From Allantophomopsis cytisporea (lineage: Eukaryota > Ascomycota > Leotiomycetes > Phacidiales > Phacidiaceae), in the NCBI GenBank assembly GCA_024752435.1, contig CP103024.1:310001-374000 (forward strand): 64,000 nt of DNA. Reading direction: 5' to 3'. A model generated the notes under the pieces. The model ran no database searches, was not told the DNA's origin, and saw nothing but the letters and a program-made list of their open reading frames with translations. Positions 10,306-22,078 of the stretch are shown piece by piece; positions within the stretch are counted from its first letter, which is position 1, and each line of letters starts with the position of its first letter. The position numbers and the translations under genes are program-made.

Positions 10306-13166
10306 CTAAACAGCCCCCTCACTCCCCTCCAAAACCCGTCTCGCAGCATCCAACCGCCGTCTAAACACCCTTCCCTCATAACTCCCCGCATCAACATCCT
10401 GCAGACCAAGCACACACTCGCCCAGACTAGCAACCAGTCTCTCTACAAGCACTTGGTCATCTTTCGAGAGCATATGCACTGATTTCAGCCCACCAGGCTT
10501 CGTTCCATCTCCATTAGCAACCCCATTCCCATTTCCATTTCCATTGACACTTCCACTTCTCTTTACATTCACACTCACATCCTCACTTGACATATTCCTA
10601 AGCGGTGAGCCTGTCCCAGGGAACGTGAATCCCTTCGGGGTATCTACCGGCGTAGAAGGCTTACTACGATTAACGAGCGGGAAACTCCTCGCCGAGCCAG
10701 AGCTCGAGAAACTTGACACAGAAGGACGATGGCCGGGACCAGGTCTACCAGGACCTCCTTGGGCCTTAGCACCCAGAGGATCGTAAATAGTGGAGATAGG
10801 GCGGGGGTCAGTCACAGACGCTGAGCGACGGATTGAGGATGGGCGGGAAGAGAGCGGGCTGTGCGATTTGGTAAGATTGGCGTTGGCGTGTTGATCCTGT
10901 CCATGGGAGAGTACTTCCGGTACCGGTGAACCGAAGGTACTGCGTTTGACACTCACAGGGGTGGTTTGACGAGACGACTGGAGGTGAGGGATGCGAGTTT
11001 CAAGTCGAGGAGGTTGCAGGGCTGGATATTCGACAATGTCGTCCTCATCCTCGTAATCCGAGTTAAATCGCGAGTCGAAACCCTCAGTGGCGGTAGCAAA
11101 GGTGGCTACAGTCGAGACAGAATTTAGGGAACTCTGTCTACTATGGCCAAGTCTACGCGGCTTAAACTGGCTAGCTTGTTCATGCGATCTTTCAGGACCG
11201 CGAGTCGTCTCAACCGAATCATCTGAGCCGATGCTGCTGCGACGGGCTGCCCGCTGTCGACTAAGGGATCCCATGGCGCTGTGGAGGAAGAAATTCTCGT
11301 AGTCAAATCGATCTTCGCGATCTTCGTGGGAGACTTGGGTCGTGTGTGTATCGTGATACATCGATGCTGCACTTTCTCGGCCATCGTCTTCTGAATAGTC
11401 CTCAATTTGGTCGTCATCATCGTAGTACTCCCCATTTTCCGTGGCAGTATCGTAATCATCGTTGTGCTCGTCTTCAGCTGCAGGAGTGTCCTCGTCGAAA
11501 TCTGTGTTTTCATAGCCATCCACTGGATCATATTCTTGCGCAATATCTTCCCCAGCTCGCTCGTCTTCCGGCTCCTCAATCGGCTTTTCATTGGACGATG
11601 TAGTAATACCTAATCCAAAAGCCCCAGGAGCTTCGCCAGCAGTAGCTTTCAATGATTCCTCCTGATAAGCTTTGGTCGTAGCATACCATTGCTCAGCAGC
11701 AGTGAAGGGACTGGGGCTTTCGATAGGTTGCAAGCTACGTCGTTTAAGGTTTTCCTCCTTTGCGCGATCCCTCAAGCTGGAGATTCTTCCCTTCAAATCC
11801 TGCATTTGACCCTTCAAGTCACGCATTGCTAGAGACGAGTTGGAACGGCCCAAACCCTGTGATGCGAAAAGGTACGGCTCAGTTGTACTCGAGCGAGAAT
11901 CAGTACGGCCATTAACGAATGACTCGGCGGTGTCGTCTTCACTCAATGTTTCCAATGGCACTTGAAATTGAGTCCCATCAGTGGTTCCGGACAATGCAGG
12001 CGAAGCACGGCTGCCCCTATTGAAGGAAGCAGAGCGTTTGAATTCTTCGCGGACATCTTGTGCACTCTTGCTTGATTGCAGTGGTACAACAGGAAATCGT
12101 AGTCTTTCTCGTGAACCAGCAGCACTGAGAGATCGAGGTACGTATGGAATCGATGTCTCACTGAACACCCTCGTGTGCTTAGGACTTCCAGGCGAACTAC
12201 CGCCATGCTGTCGGAACTTAGAAGTGGGCAGGCCGAGTTGAGGAATTATGCGTCCATCTGGATGTCCTGGTGAAGGCGTTGATCGGTTCAGGGGGCTACC
12301 ACTTCTAATTGATGTCATCGAGCCTGAAGGAGTGATATATAAGGAATTTCGTGCACGCGACAAATTGCCCTCCATAGTCTATAATTCTGGTCAGTAAAGG
12401 AAGTCATACGAACAGTTCATGTACCGACATCGAGTCTCTTTTTAGCATTGGCAAGGATAAGCTCTGCTCTTCTGCTAAGAGCACCGCTAGAGTGTTTATC
12501 CTCAACTTCTGGTTCCTCCTCGTAGTCATCGGATGTGATTGTTGTAGTTGTGATGTTACTTGTCTTTCGGGACAACGCCTGGGCCAAATGTGCGGGCATC
12601 TCATACTCATGACGATATGGGTCTTCAGCCACACTCTCTTCATCATCTCCCTGAAATACACTATCATCGACAGAGACGGAGTCGTCGAAGTCGGCGATGA
12701 CAGCTCTTCGAGGCTCAGAAGTCACTGTAGATGTAGAATCTATGGAAACTGTCCTATGATGATTCCCCACCTTCAATCGTTTACCGACAGTATTAGAGGC
12801 CGCCGCAGTAGAATCGTTGGAGCTGGTGAACTTCAAAGGAGTCGGTCTCGGTTTGCGCCCCGCTGTACTCTCTGCCTCGGTGACCTCCCCAATATCGGAC
12901 AGCATAGTACCGTTGCCATAGATAATGGGGGTCAATGGCGTGGGAGGCCCAGTTGAATGAGCAGAACCGATGGCATATTGAAGATCCATAGGGGTCATGT
13001 CGCTCCAAATGTGAGGAGGAGAAGGGAGTCCCGATGGTCTTTGTGGTGGAGAATATGTATCGTCGGAATCGCCATAGGGAAGAATCATATCGGGGTTCGT
13101 CAAAGTAGGCGATGCTGGCGGCGGTGGATAAGCCATTGAGGCTGTCGACGTTTGCGACTGCTGCAT
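10306..13166 (-). CDS. Large, mostly disordered fungal protein of unknown function
   Basis: Two exons, 13166-12429 and 12378-10306, encode 936 aa. The 50-nt intron (12428-12379) has a clear ACTGAC branch point and TAG acceptor but an unusual donor, GTCGGT. The splice joins SRRAELILANAKKRLD to TMEGNLSRARNSLY, a block I believe is conserved among filamentous ascomycetes and probably the functional core. Other segments are low complexity: a Pro/Ser-rich N-terminus, Ser/Thr-rich regions, a long Asp/Glu-rich tract (about residues 500-590), a coiled-coil-like segment around LKGRISSLRDRAKEENLKRRS, and a short Asn-Gly repeat. The last 50 residues (DQVLVERLVASLGECVLGLQ onwards) look like folded helices. 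No enzymatic domain is visible. A role in cell-cortex or polarity scaffolding is possible but unsupported. Confidence 0.82.
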
Positions 13167-15743
13167 GATCCCTCCACCAACATGCAGAAGGAAGGGCCTA
13201 ATTCGTAATAGAGGATGAGGACGGGCAGTGGTGGTGGTCTGAGGGTTTCGCGATCCTATAGAGGGAGGGGTATGATCGGAAGGGAATTAATTGACCTGCG
13301 ACGTAGCGGCTATAGAGAGTGGTACTGCTTGTAGTATTGGTGATAGATAGGGTACTTCAGCGTAGAAAAAGTGAGGGATTGTTTGCGCCGTCGCCCGTTA
13401 GAGGCGTCTTAGAGTGTTTGGCTTTGCAATATGAGATTGCAGGCGTCTGTTTGCGCTGCTTGGTTGGGAGCTATGAAGGGGGAATTATTGGCTACCAAAC
13501 TTGTAGCACCATTAGTACCGGGGTTTAATGTAGGAAGGAAAAGGATTTTTTTCCTCTTCCCAGTGCGAAAAATATAATATAAATTGATTAGGGCAATTAA
13601 TTAGTTTTTCTAGTAGGGGAACGAAGAATGAATAAGTGAATGAAGTGAATAAGTGAACAGGTGAATAGCTGAATGGGTGAATGAGAGAGTGTTTGTGTTG
13701 TATAACGGACGAAGAAAGAGTGGATGTGACAGCGTCAAAGAGCCGTTTGCAGGAGAGAAAAGAAGGAAGAGAAGAAGAAACATCAAGTAGAGAGATGCGA
13801 GATGATAACGAAGTTTAGGTGGGGGTTTCAATAGCGAGAAGGGTTTATGAAGTGAATTGAAAGGTTATTGTGGTGATCTTGTGAAGGTGTATGCATACAT
13901 ATTTGGAGGAGACTTGGTCGTACTAGGTCTATAGTAGGAGATATATCCAGGGATGAGGCTTGAGGAAGGAGAAGAAGGGAGAGACACCGAAAAGTAGAAG
14001 CGAGTGTCTACTATGAATGAGGAAGAACGAGGAAGATGAGGAAGACCAGGACGATGGGGAGGATGAGGATGAAGATAAGGATAAGGAAGGATATATGAGA
14101 GATGATGTGCATTTTGACAGACGCTGTCAAATATAAGGTCAGGTATATTACGAATTATTTATTATATGCAGGTACGGCATTACATTACCATAGATACTCT
14201 CTTCATATTCAAGATCATGTGACAGCAAAGCAACGAATCATCATCAATATCTTCATGTTTTCATCATATCACATCATTAGATCTATCTCATGTATCTCTG
14301 ACACTTCTGTTCACCATCACCAATGCCACCAATCTTCTTCCTCTGTCGGCTCAATCATTTTCAGATGAGCATGCTAATTGTGCACTGGCCCTTAACTTTA
14401 CAGGATCATTTAGCTGCATCCCCCTGTGATGCGGGTTATTAAAGGCAGGGTTGTTTTCTAGAGACTCAGGGTTCAGCTCAGTGCAGCTCCTCTCTCCCCC
14501 AAGGATCCACTGGTATGGATGGCTTTATTAGATGAACTTGACAACGTTAGTATAACTCTGGGACCTTGTCTCCACCATTTAACTACATGCCGGGAATGCT
14601 ACTGTAGCAGTGACAGTCGAATTACATTATGTAGTACTTGGATCAAGTCAACAAACAAATATGCTTCACATCGGATGAGGCACGTACTGTGATGGTTGTC
14701 AAGTAAACATGGATAAACACGGACAAACACAAATAAACACCCAGACCAGATATTCATTTCCCTGCGAGCCGCCATTTGTAAGGAGATTGTTATGTACATG
14801 CATGACGGATAAGGTAAGAAGAGTCGAATGAAAAAGAAAAAGTTCATGACTCTTCAGATATGCATAGCGACGTAACGATGGAAGCCACATCTTCAACCCA
14901 ACTGTCAAGCCCCCGCCCTTTACTCAATAGCCTCAGTGCCGGTCCAGAACAAAGTTTTCCCTAGATTCAGGAACACGACGAACGGCAAACAACAAACCAG
15001 TAGGTAGACTGATCCGACAAACACGCAAATAAACAGAGAACAAGTGAGACCTGGATATGATGGCCGACTTCTCCAACAACTGTCGCTCCATATTCAGAAC
15101 GTTTCTGTCTATTTTCCGGCTACAATCCACGCTGTGTCTCATTTACTTTCCTGTCACCATCATCATCCCTGCCAAAATGCGAGTGTGATGACTGACTACA
15201 AAAGAGATGGAAGTGCTCCTACAGTTGCTCCCACACTATCTCTATTCGTTTTGTCTTGCAATGAAAGGCCATCTTCTCCCTTGACCATTTCCATCACTTC
15301 CCATCCCTCCCTTCTTGTATCACAGAACCAAAGCATGGCAGTCCCTCTGCGGCATGAAAGAGATCTTCCTCTGGTCATGATCATCACCATCTGTATATGC
15401 AGCCTACACAAATGGTAATCAAGGTACATCTCCGCCCGAGTACGAAGCATCAGATGCCGCCCGGCAGAAAATGAGTCACAGCAATCGGCGGAATCTAACC
15501 ACAACCAAAAGTAACGTCGTAACATTTCGTGAAAATGAGTAAGAGTTCCATTACTCATATCTGTAAGTGGGGGATGAACATCTCCCCATTCTCCTCACAT
15601 TGCCTCCATTCAATCCGACTCCAGAATTCATAAAAGACCACAATTTCCCCAGCGGAACTTTCGTTAAGTCTCAACATCTCCTTGAATTCCTTCATTTCTC
15701 TAATCCTCCGTTTCTCATCTCCAATTGGAGATTTACCCACAAA
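13167..15743. other. Long upstream region between divergent genes (disordered protein and GNAT)
   Basis: 2.6 kb without convincing coding sequence. The half nearest the minus-strand gene is purine-rich on the plus strand (13730-14100), hence pyrimidine-rich upstream of the minus-strand gene, a common feature of fungal promoters and long 5' leaders. It includes the degenerate GTGAAT minisatellite listed separately. Short frames at 14102-14368, 14599-14908 and 15044-15558 have random composition. Confidence 0.5.
13626..13690. repeat. Degenerate minisatellite of GTGAATA-like units
   Basis: Repeated units of the type GAATAAGT/GAATGAAGT/GTGAATA run through 13626-13690 with imperfect period of about 8 to 10 bp, upstream of the minus-strand gene starting at 13166. 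Confidence 0.6.
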
Positions 15744-16476
15744 ATGGCATTCACAATTTCTGAAATGATGGGCAGCGAGGCCGAAATTTCCGCAATGACG
15801 GATATCTACCGTTCAGCATTCTCCCACGACCCATTGCACGAGGCCAGTCTCCCCAGCACCATTATACCAGCGGCGTCGGAGCGCGCCTGGCTAGCCACAC
15901 GCTTCCGTTCGGCCTTTGCGCGCCCAGGCATGCGGCACTTCAAGATCACGGAGGATGCGACGGGGCGTATCGCTGCGTTTTGTCGGTGGAGTTATCCAGT
16001 GGTTTTGACCGCAGAGCAGGTCGAGGCACAGAGGCGGATTGAGGAGGAGTCGACGGTGGAAAAGCGAGAGACCGAGTTTCCTGAAGGGACCGATGTAGAG
16101 CTCCTCAGTGCCTTTTTTAATGCGCTGGGAGAGATGGAGAAGAAGTGGTTTGATAAGGAGACACAGTATGGTGAGTGATTCGAAAGAGATATGGCGATGG
16201 ATTTCTTTGGGAAGGAGAAGAAGCTCACGTGATGTAGGTGTTATGCTGCTGGCTTGCCATCCGGATTTTCAGGGCAGAGGACTGGCTACGAAGCTTTTGA
16301 GACATGGCCTTGATCGGGCTGATCGAGAGGGCAGGAAGACGTACATTGAGGGGTCAGTGGCTGGTCATTCGTTGTACTTGAAGCTTGGGTTTGTGGACAT
16401 CGATTTGTTAGATGTTGAGGGAAAGGGGAAGCATTTCTATAACTGGATCATGATACGTGATCCCGTTAAGCAATGA
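15744..16476 (+). CDS. GNAT-family N-acetyltransferase
   Basis: Two exons, 15744-16170 and 16238-16476, encode 221 aa. The 67-nt intron (GTGAGT...TAG) lies just before the catalytic core. GNAT motif A is intact: VMLLACHPDFQGRGLATKLL supplies the acetyl-CoA-binding Q/R-x-x-G-x-G/A loop, and motif B follows as SVAGHSLYLKLGFVDID. The N-terminal half (about 1-145) carries the IYRSAFSHDP start and an acidic/basic charged insert, typical of fungal GNATs of unknown substrate. The start MAFTISEMM is chosen because the in-frame leader upstream (from 15567) is not family-like. Substrate cannot be predicted from sequence; small-molecule acetylation or detoxification is a guess from related fungal families. 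Confidence 0.88.
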
Positions 16477-17013
16477 TGCAAGGCCCTAGAAAAGAGCTCA
16501 AGTGGGAGGTGATGAGTAGTAGGTTGTCACATTGTAAAATACGAGAGCGACACTAGACTTGGAGGAACAAAAGAAAAGAAAAAGTTTTTCATGAAGGTTA
16601 CCAATACTTATAATTTTATATGTCTCACATGTCTCATCAAGAATCTTTCTTCATTTTTCTATTTCTATTTCTATTCTCAAATTCTCCATCTAGACGTAAG
16701 TCCTATTAAGATATATTTATGGTTTGCAAAGGCAGTTACTGGTCATGCCTTCCACGCATGATTGGGTAGCTCGAATGCGACTGAGGAAGGTGCTATAATG
16801 AGGTATATCATATGAACTCTCATGTGAACTTAACTCACTCTGTTCGTACGTTTCACTTTTCTTCAACTGACGCGTCGCATCTTTTCGTTGACAAGCAAAC
16901 CTTTTTCGATAGGCGCGTCACTTCATGCTCCGGCCGAACGTCTTGATATCTTGACATCTTGATTTCCCACCACAACCACTGCTACAAAACCTCATTCCTC
17001 CCAGTTCTTCAGT
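16477..17013 (+). promoter_or_regulatory. Intergenic: GNAT 3' region and zinc-finger gene promoter
   Basis: 537 bp. The first part is AT-rich 3' flanking sequence. 16840-17013 leads to the zinc-finger start ATG and contains pyrimidine-rich stretches. No specific operator identified. Confidence 0.45.
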
Positions 17014-18573
17014 ATGAATCGATACGGTGGGGACGGCGGATACGATTCTACCTCATCAGAAGATGAAGAGGAGTACTGTAAACCATGCGATCGATGGTTC
17101 GTAAACTCCTCAGCTATCGAGCAGCATCTTGCCAACAGCAGCTATCACCTCGGTATGTACTGTGCTAGATGCGATCGATACTTTGGTCACCCCGAATCTA
17201 GACAGCAACATGTTGAGTCTTCAGCCGCCCATTGGGTCTGCTGCGAGATTGACTTCACCAATAAGGAGCGAAGAGACAAACATTGGAGACGACACGCTGC
17301 CAGACATGACTTCTGCTTGACTTGCGATACCAATTTCTACTCATCGACTTGCCTCGAAGAGCACAAGGTCTCGTCTTCAAAGCACCACTACTGCCTGCGT
17401 TGTAATGAGGATTTCTCCTCTGAAGATCAGCTCAGAAAGCACAAGATCACGTCTACCAAACACGCCGACTGCCAGAGCTGCAACAGAGACTATTTTACCG
17501 CCAGTTTTCTCCGAAGCCACAAGAACAGCTCTGATAAGCATCACTATTGCCAATACTGTGACGAGGACTTCGCATCAGTAGATGAGCTTAGAAGCCATAA
17601 GATCAGTTCCGACAAACACCATTATTGTGAACGTTGTAATAAAGAATTTGCAACTGCAGGTAAGCTCAAAAACCATAAGATCACCTCCAACAAACACCAT
17701 TACTGCCAACGCTGCATCGAAGACTTTGGTTCGGCAGATGAGCTCATAGGTCACAAAATCGCTTCTGTCAGACACCAGAACTGCCAACTCTGCAACGAAG
17801 AATATGAGTCCATTTATTTACTACGACTTCACAAGCTCAAATCCACCAGACATCACTATTGCACGTCCTGTGATGAAGAATTTGATTCTCCCGATTCATT
17901 ATCGAGCCATATAAAACACAGCCCTCGGCATTTCTGGTGCAACAGCTGCAAGCGCGATCTAGCATCTCAGAAGGAGCTCAACCAAGTAAGTCTTTTCATC
18001 TCAATGAATCCTCTCGATGATTCTTCTTGACTACCCAACAAACAACAAAGCTTACATTGTATTTTTCAGCATTCCAAGACCCACCAACCACGTAACATAG
18101 AATGTGCCGGAAGTTGCGGACAAACCTTCACTTTCCAGTCTGCGGCAATCATTCACTGGGAGTCAGGGAAGTGCGCTGACTCACCAGACGTCGAGCAGCT
18201 CAACTGGTTGGTAAAAGGCTTCAAGGAGCACGAGTCGTTCATCAATCTCAAGGAGCGTCGATATTTGACGCAGAAGAAGCGAAGAGATCGTACGGCGTGT
18301 TCCGAGCACAAGAATCTTCTTGATGATCTGTGGAACTGTCCCTACTGCGATGTGTCTTACGGAAACTCGGTACATCTCACCGCGCATTTGGCAAGCCCAG
18401 CGCATGATCCGGAGGTATTCGAATGCCCCAAAAAGGGTTGTGAGATGAAATTCGCCGTCCTGAGTAGCTTGTTCAAGCACATTGAGAACTCGGATTGCGA
18501 AGCAAAGTGTCTGATGAACCTCTGGGACGAGTGTTTCGAGAGCCAATATGGACTAGTCGTACCTTATGAATGA
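17014..18573 (+). CDS. Multi-C2H2 zinc-finger protein with an expanded finger array (paralogue A)
   Basis: Exons 17014-17985 and 18070-18573 encode 491 aa; the 84-nt intron (GTAAGT...CAG) falls inside a finger after KELNQ. Up to twelve finger-like units follow an acidic N-terminus (SSEDEEEYCKPC). Units 4 to 11 repeat almost exactly every 26 residues as C-X2-C-X12-H-X6-H, with recurring KHHYC and HKI(T/S)S spacers. Unit 3 starts CCEID and lacks the C-X2-C pair. The C-terminal part has a conserved domain of its own (CAGSCGQTF, IIHWESGKC, NLKERRYLTQKKRRDR) and two further finger-like motifs. No TGEKP linkers are present, and His spacing of six is wider than classical DNA-binding fingers, so nucleic-acid or protein binding is possible. 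Function unknown; it has a close paralogue at 22079-23172. Confidence 0.88.
17311..17934 (+). repeat. In-gene tandem array of 78-bp zinc-finger units
   Basis: About eight consecutive 78-bp units, each encoding one 26-residue C-X2-C-X12-H-X6-H finger. The paralogous gene at 22079-23172 has only two comparable units here, so the array grew by tandem duplication (or shrank in the other copy). Confidence 0.8.
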
Positions 18574-19120
18574 AGTGGTTGAAGACCAAGAGGTCAGGAG
18601 CTATGTTCGTTTCTCGCTTTGATCTTGCTGGCGTTCAAATGCAATCAGGTCAGGGATATTATTTGCTTTCGGGGATTGGAATTCAGACTAATATATCCAT
18701 TTAAGAGCTGGATCTACTGATCACAGCATATAAGATTTTGCTCTATTTAGCTACGATAAATAACAACGCTCTCACATCTTGATCATGGATCTTAAGTACC
18801 TGCAAAATACCTATGCAACAATGCACTGAATAGACCCTCATAGCACGAGCCTTCCAGTCGCATCACTTCATGACCCCTAATCTTACGCTCACGAAGAGTA
18901 GCGAGCAAAGACAAACCTTCCGTATGTAACGAAAACCTGATAATGCCCAAACTAGCTGAGAACACCACACATAGCACATTCAAAATCCAGTGGTTTCAGC
19001 AAGGGTATTAAGAGAACAATTTAATTTCCTAAAGTAACAAATACAGCTACGACGCCCCCGCTTCAAGCGTATTGCCCCCAATTGCCATATTCAAAATGCC
19101 CATCAGCAACTACCTCCCAC
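18574..19120. other. Convergent intergenic region, no gene seen
   Basis: 547 bp between the stop codons of zinc-finger paralogue A and the polymerase gene. It would contain both 3' UTRs. No coding, repeat or RNA feature recognised. Confidence 0.5.
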
Positions 19121-21528
19121 CTAACAAATCCTCTCCCAAGGCTCCCTCCACGGCACGCCAAGCACCTCGAAAATTCTCCTTTCATCTCTCCCCTCCACCA
19201 GCTCCCCCTCATTTATCTTCATGCGCCCCGGACCACGCATAACATCACGATACAACCCCCTCTGATTCAGCCGCATCCCTTTCTTGCTCGCCAGCAGGCG
19301 CAGCGAGCGATTGAAGATGTCGTTGCCAGTGAAGTAGATCAGTGCAGCACCGAGCTCGACGGCAGGGACGAGCAGAAAATCGATGCGGCGCCAGATGGAC
19401 GTGGTGTTTGGCGGTGTGGCTGGGAATGCGCACGCGCCGTGCCACTTGGAGCCCCCTTCGCTACGTGGGACAGCGAGTGCGGCGACGAGAAAGTTGGTGG
19501 CGGTCAATGTAGTAATCAAGGTATGTAGGAGCGGTTGGAGTGTTAAGATGCTGGCGTTCGGCTTGGTGAGGATGAAGTCTATGTCGCCAGAATCAGCAGC
19601 GCCGCGGCGGTACGAACCACCTATGATGACCTGTAGATCTGGATCGAGGTCATGGGCGACTTTGGTCACTATAGCGCCTAGGGCTGTGACTTCAGCACGA
19701 GGAACGCGGGTTGCGAAGTCGGTGTAGTGCTCAATTCCTATTCTTTGATTTTCGGACAGAGGGACGTTGTGAAGGAGGTCGTCGAGCGTTTTGTAACCTT
19801 GGTGCATCCATTTCGTAGCCTGGCTATGGCCTACACTATAGATACCCATAAAAAGTTTGACTATTTGTTCTGATGGATCCAACTTGGCTTCTTCCAAGCG
19901 TCGGAGACTGTTAGTGGTAACTATTTCTTCGATTTTGTTGGCTAGTCTTTGGCCAACATATGGAAGATGGAAAGCCTCAGTAGCAGTAGTGATTTTTGTT
20001 GGTTGCTTTCGAAGTGTAGTGATGACTCGACGGTATGCATTGGTGCGCCATTTATCATTGACTTGATCATAATGTGTTGCCATCTCCTGAAGAATTTCAA
20101 TTGTGCGAGCGTTTGGATTTGTTACAGAATTCTTGCCAGTACCTCCGGTCATGCAGGAGAAGTTTGATATGAAGGTTCCAGCTGTGGAGGATGCTTTCTT
20201 TGTCCAATTTTTGACTGGAGCTGGGCTTCGCTCGACTTCGGAGCTGTCTGCTGTTTGGTTGTACTCAGAATCCGATTCCTCCTCCACCTCCTCATCATCA
20301 TCACTCAAAGGAAGATGCTTGATCTTCTGGACTTCATCTATGACATCGTCGAGGGCATCTCTGGCTTTCGCCTTGGTCGGCATCGTAGAAGCTTGGAACT
20401 GCTCTTTTGGGAATTCTGCTGTCACTGAAGGTTGGTCGTCAATATCTTTATTCGAGATGGGCGCCATCCACACTCCAGGGGATGGTTCGAGAGAGGAGAT
20501 GTTCTGTACCTGTTTGTTCGCTAGTTTCTGCGTCGACTCTTCACTGCGAGGAGGTGTACTGGGTGGTGGTATGTAATCCCATTTTCCTGGCTTCGATTGT
20601 GGAGGTTTGAGCTGAAGAGAGCTTTCTGATACTCCAGAGCTTTGAGGGGCCTGATCGCGTTCCTTGATCGCCGCTTCGAATCCGGAAACTTGGTAATGAT
20701 TCTGGGTCGGGTCAAGAAGAGCCTTGAATTGGATGCATTCGATAGGATAGCCGTCATTGATCAGGACCATGTGGTGCGGCAATGCTTGAATTTTGAAGTA
20801 TGTGAGAACATCCTTGAAAGCAAGGTTCCTATCAACAATAACATGAGTGACTTGATTGTCGAACGTCCTGACCCAGTTTGCCCCATGCTCTCGGGCTTTA
20901 GTGATACGGATCTTTCGAGCAGGCGCGATATCGTCATTTGGAAGATAGAAGAAATTTAATCCTTTGAAGATTCTCTGATTTTCAGCTACGAGAATTATCT
21001 CTCCCTTCCGTTTCCGTTTACCAAGGGCGGTCGCTTTGCTCGATTCACCGAACGACTTGGAAGTGTTGGCAGGCATCGGACTGGAGTTAGATCTTGTATG
21101 CCCTAGATGTTTTAGAGGAGTATCTTCCACGAAAGAAATGCTATTGGCCAAGGGCGTCCCAGCGACAGGATTTTTGTTCCGTAGATGAGATGGCCTGACG
21201 GGAGGCGTGTCTTTTATGACGATATCGTTACTGCGACTTGGAGTTGGCTCTGACGCGGTGCGTAGCACGGGATCCCTCCGAGTAGCTATAGGCGTCCTTG
21301 CTACGTCGACGTCATGAATTTGACGAGATGAAGCAGAAGTAGGAAACGCTTGTCTTGGTGCACTGTTTTTAAAGAATGACCTGGAGTCATTCTCATCGTC
21401 TTCCTCATCAGATGTGTCATTGAGAGCATATAGACGTTCGAAGAAGGCGGCCTTGTCAGCAGCTGCGCTTGCCTATGCTACGGGTCAATCAACGAACGCA
21501 AGGGAAATACGAGAGTATTTCTTACCAT
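19121..21528 (-). CDS. POL4: Family X DNA polymerase (Pol lambda / Pol4 type) with BRCT domain
   Basis: I place the start at 21528: ATG is followed at once by a 53-nt intron (21525-21473, GTAAGA, branch TTGAC, acceptor CATAG), then one exon 21472-19121, giving 784 aa. The frame is open across the whole exon upstream of the first internal start-like codon, which supports this. A BRCT domain lies at about 166-264, then a Ser/Thr/Asp/Glu-rich linker, a helix-hairpin-helix 8-kDa-like region at about 455-545 (YVGQRLANKIEEI), and the catalytic palm with GGSYRRGAADSGDIDFILT. The metal-binding aspartates are about D631 and D633, plus D699 in WRRIDFLL. The YFTGNDIFNRSLR and KGMRLNQRGLY motifs of family X follow. 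Likely role is gap filling in non-homologous end joining and base excision repair. Confidence 0.92.
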
Positions 21529-22078
21529 AATATCACTTATCGCACAAGCAAGAATTCCAAGCATGTATCATCCATAAGAACAAGAGACATTAAATTAACT
21601 TCTTTTCAAAAGTTGATAAGTATTGTCGACATAAGCAATGGCTTTCCGACAAGGCTTCCATATCAAGAGATGCGGAAGAAATGCCGAACGCGTGGGCGGT
21701 TAGTTGTAAGGCGACAAGGCCACAACATTCAGAAAGGGGCGTGAATGTTTGGTATATGGCTTGCACAGATCGCCATAGTACTTCATTGCAAGTTCAATAG
21801 TCACTGTGGAAACCCGGTATTATTTCCGCTCACGTACCACTATAGTAGTAACAATTATGCATACATAAGAGTGCATATCAGCCTTTGAAGACAGGAGGTT
21901 TACACGTCTGAACAAACTGGTAAGGAAGTCGTTCACCAAGAGCCAGCTCTTGAAATGGTAGGCCATACAATCCCAGATATCTAAAATAGACAGCATATTC
22001 GATACGAGCAAGACCAAAACACACAAAACAGGCATTCTCCAGTCCTCGGTCTTCGGCCAGTACCTTTGTTCAATCATT
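21529..22078. other. Intergenic region between polymerase and zinc-finger paralogue B
   Basis: 550 bp holding the polymerase promoter and the 3' flank of paralogue B. A 130-codon frame at 21820-22212 (-) overlaps the end of paralogue B in another frame and is treated as chance. Confidence 0.45.
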
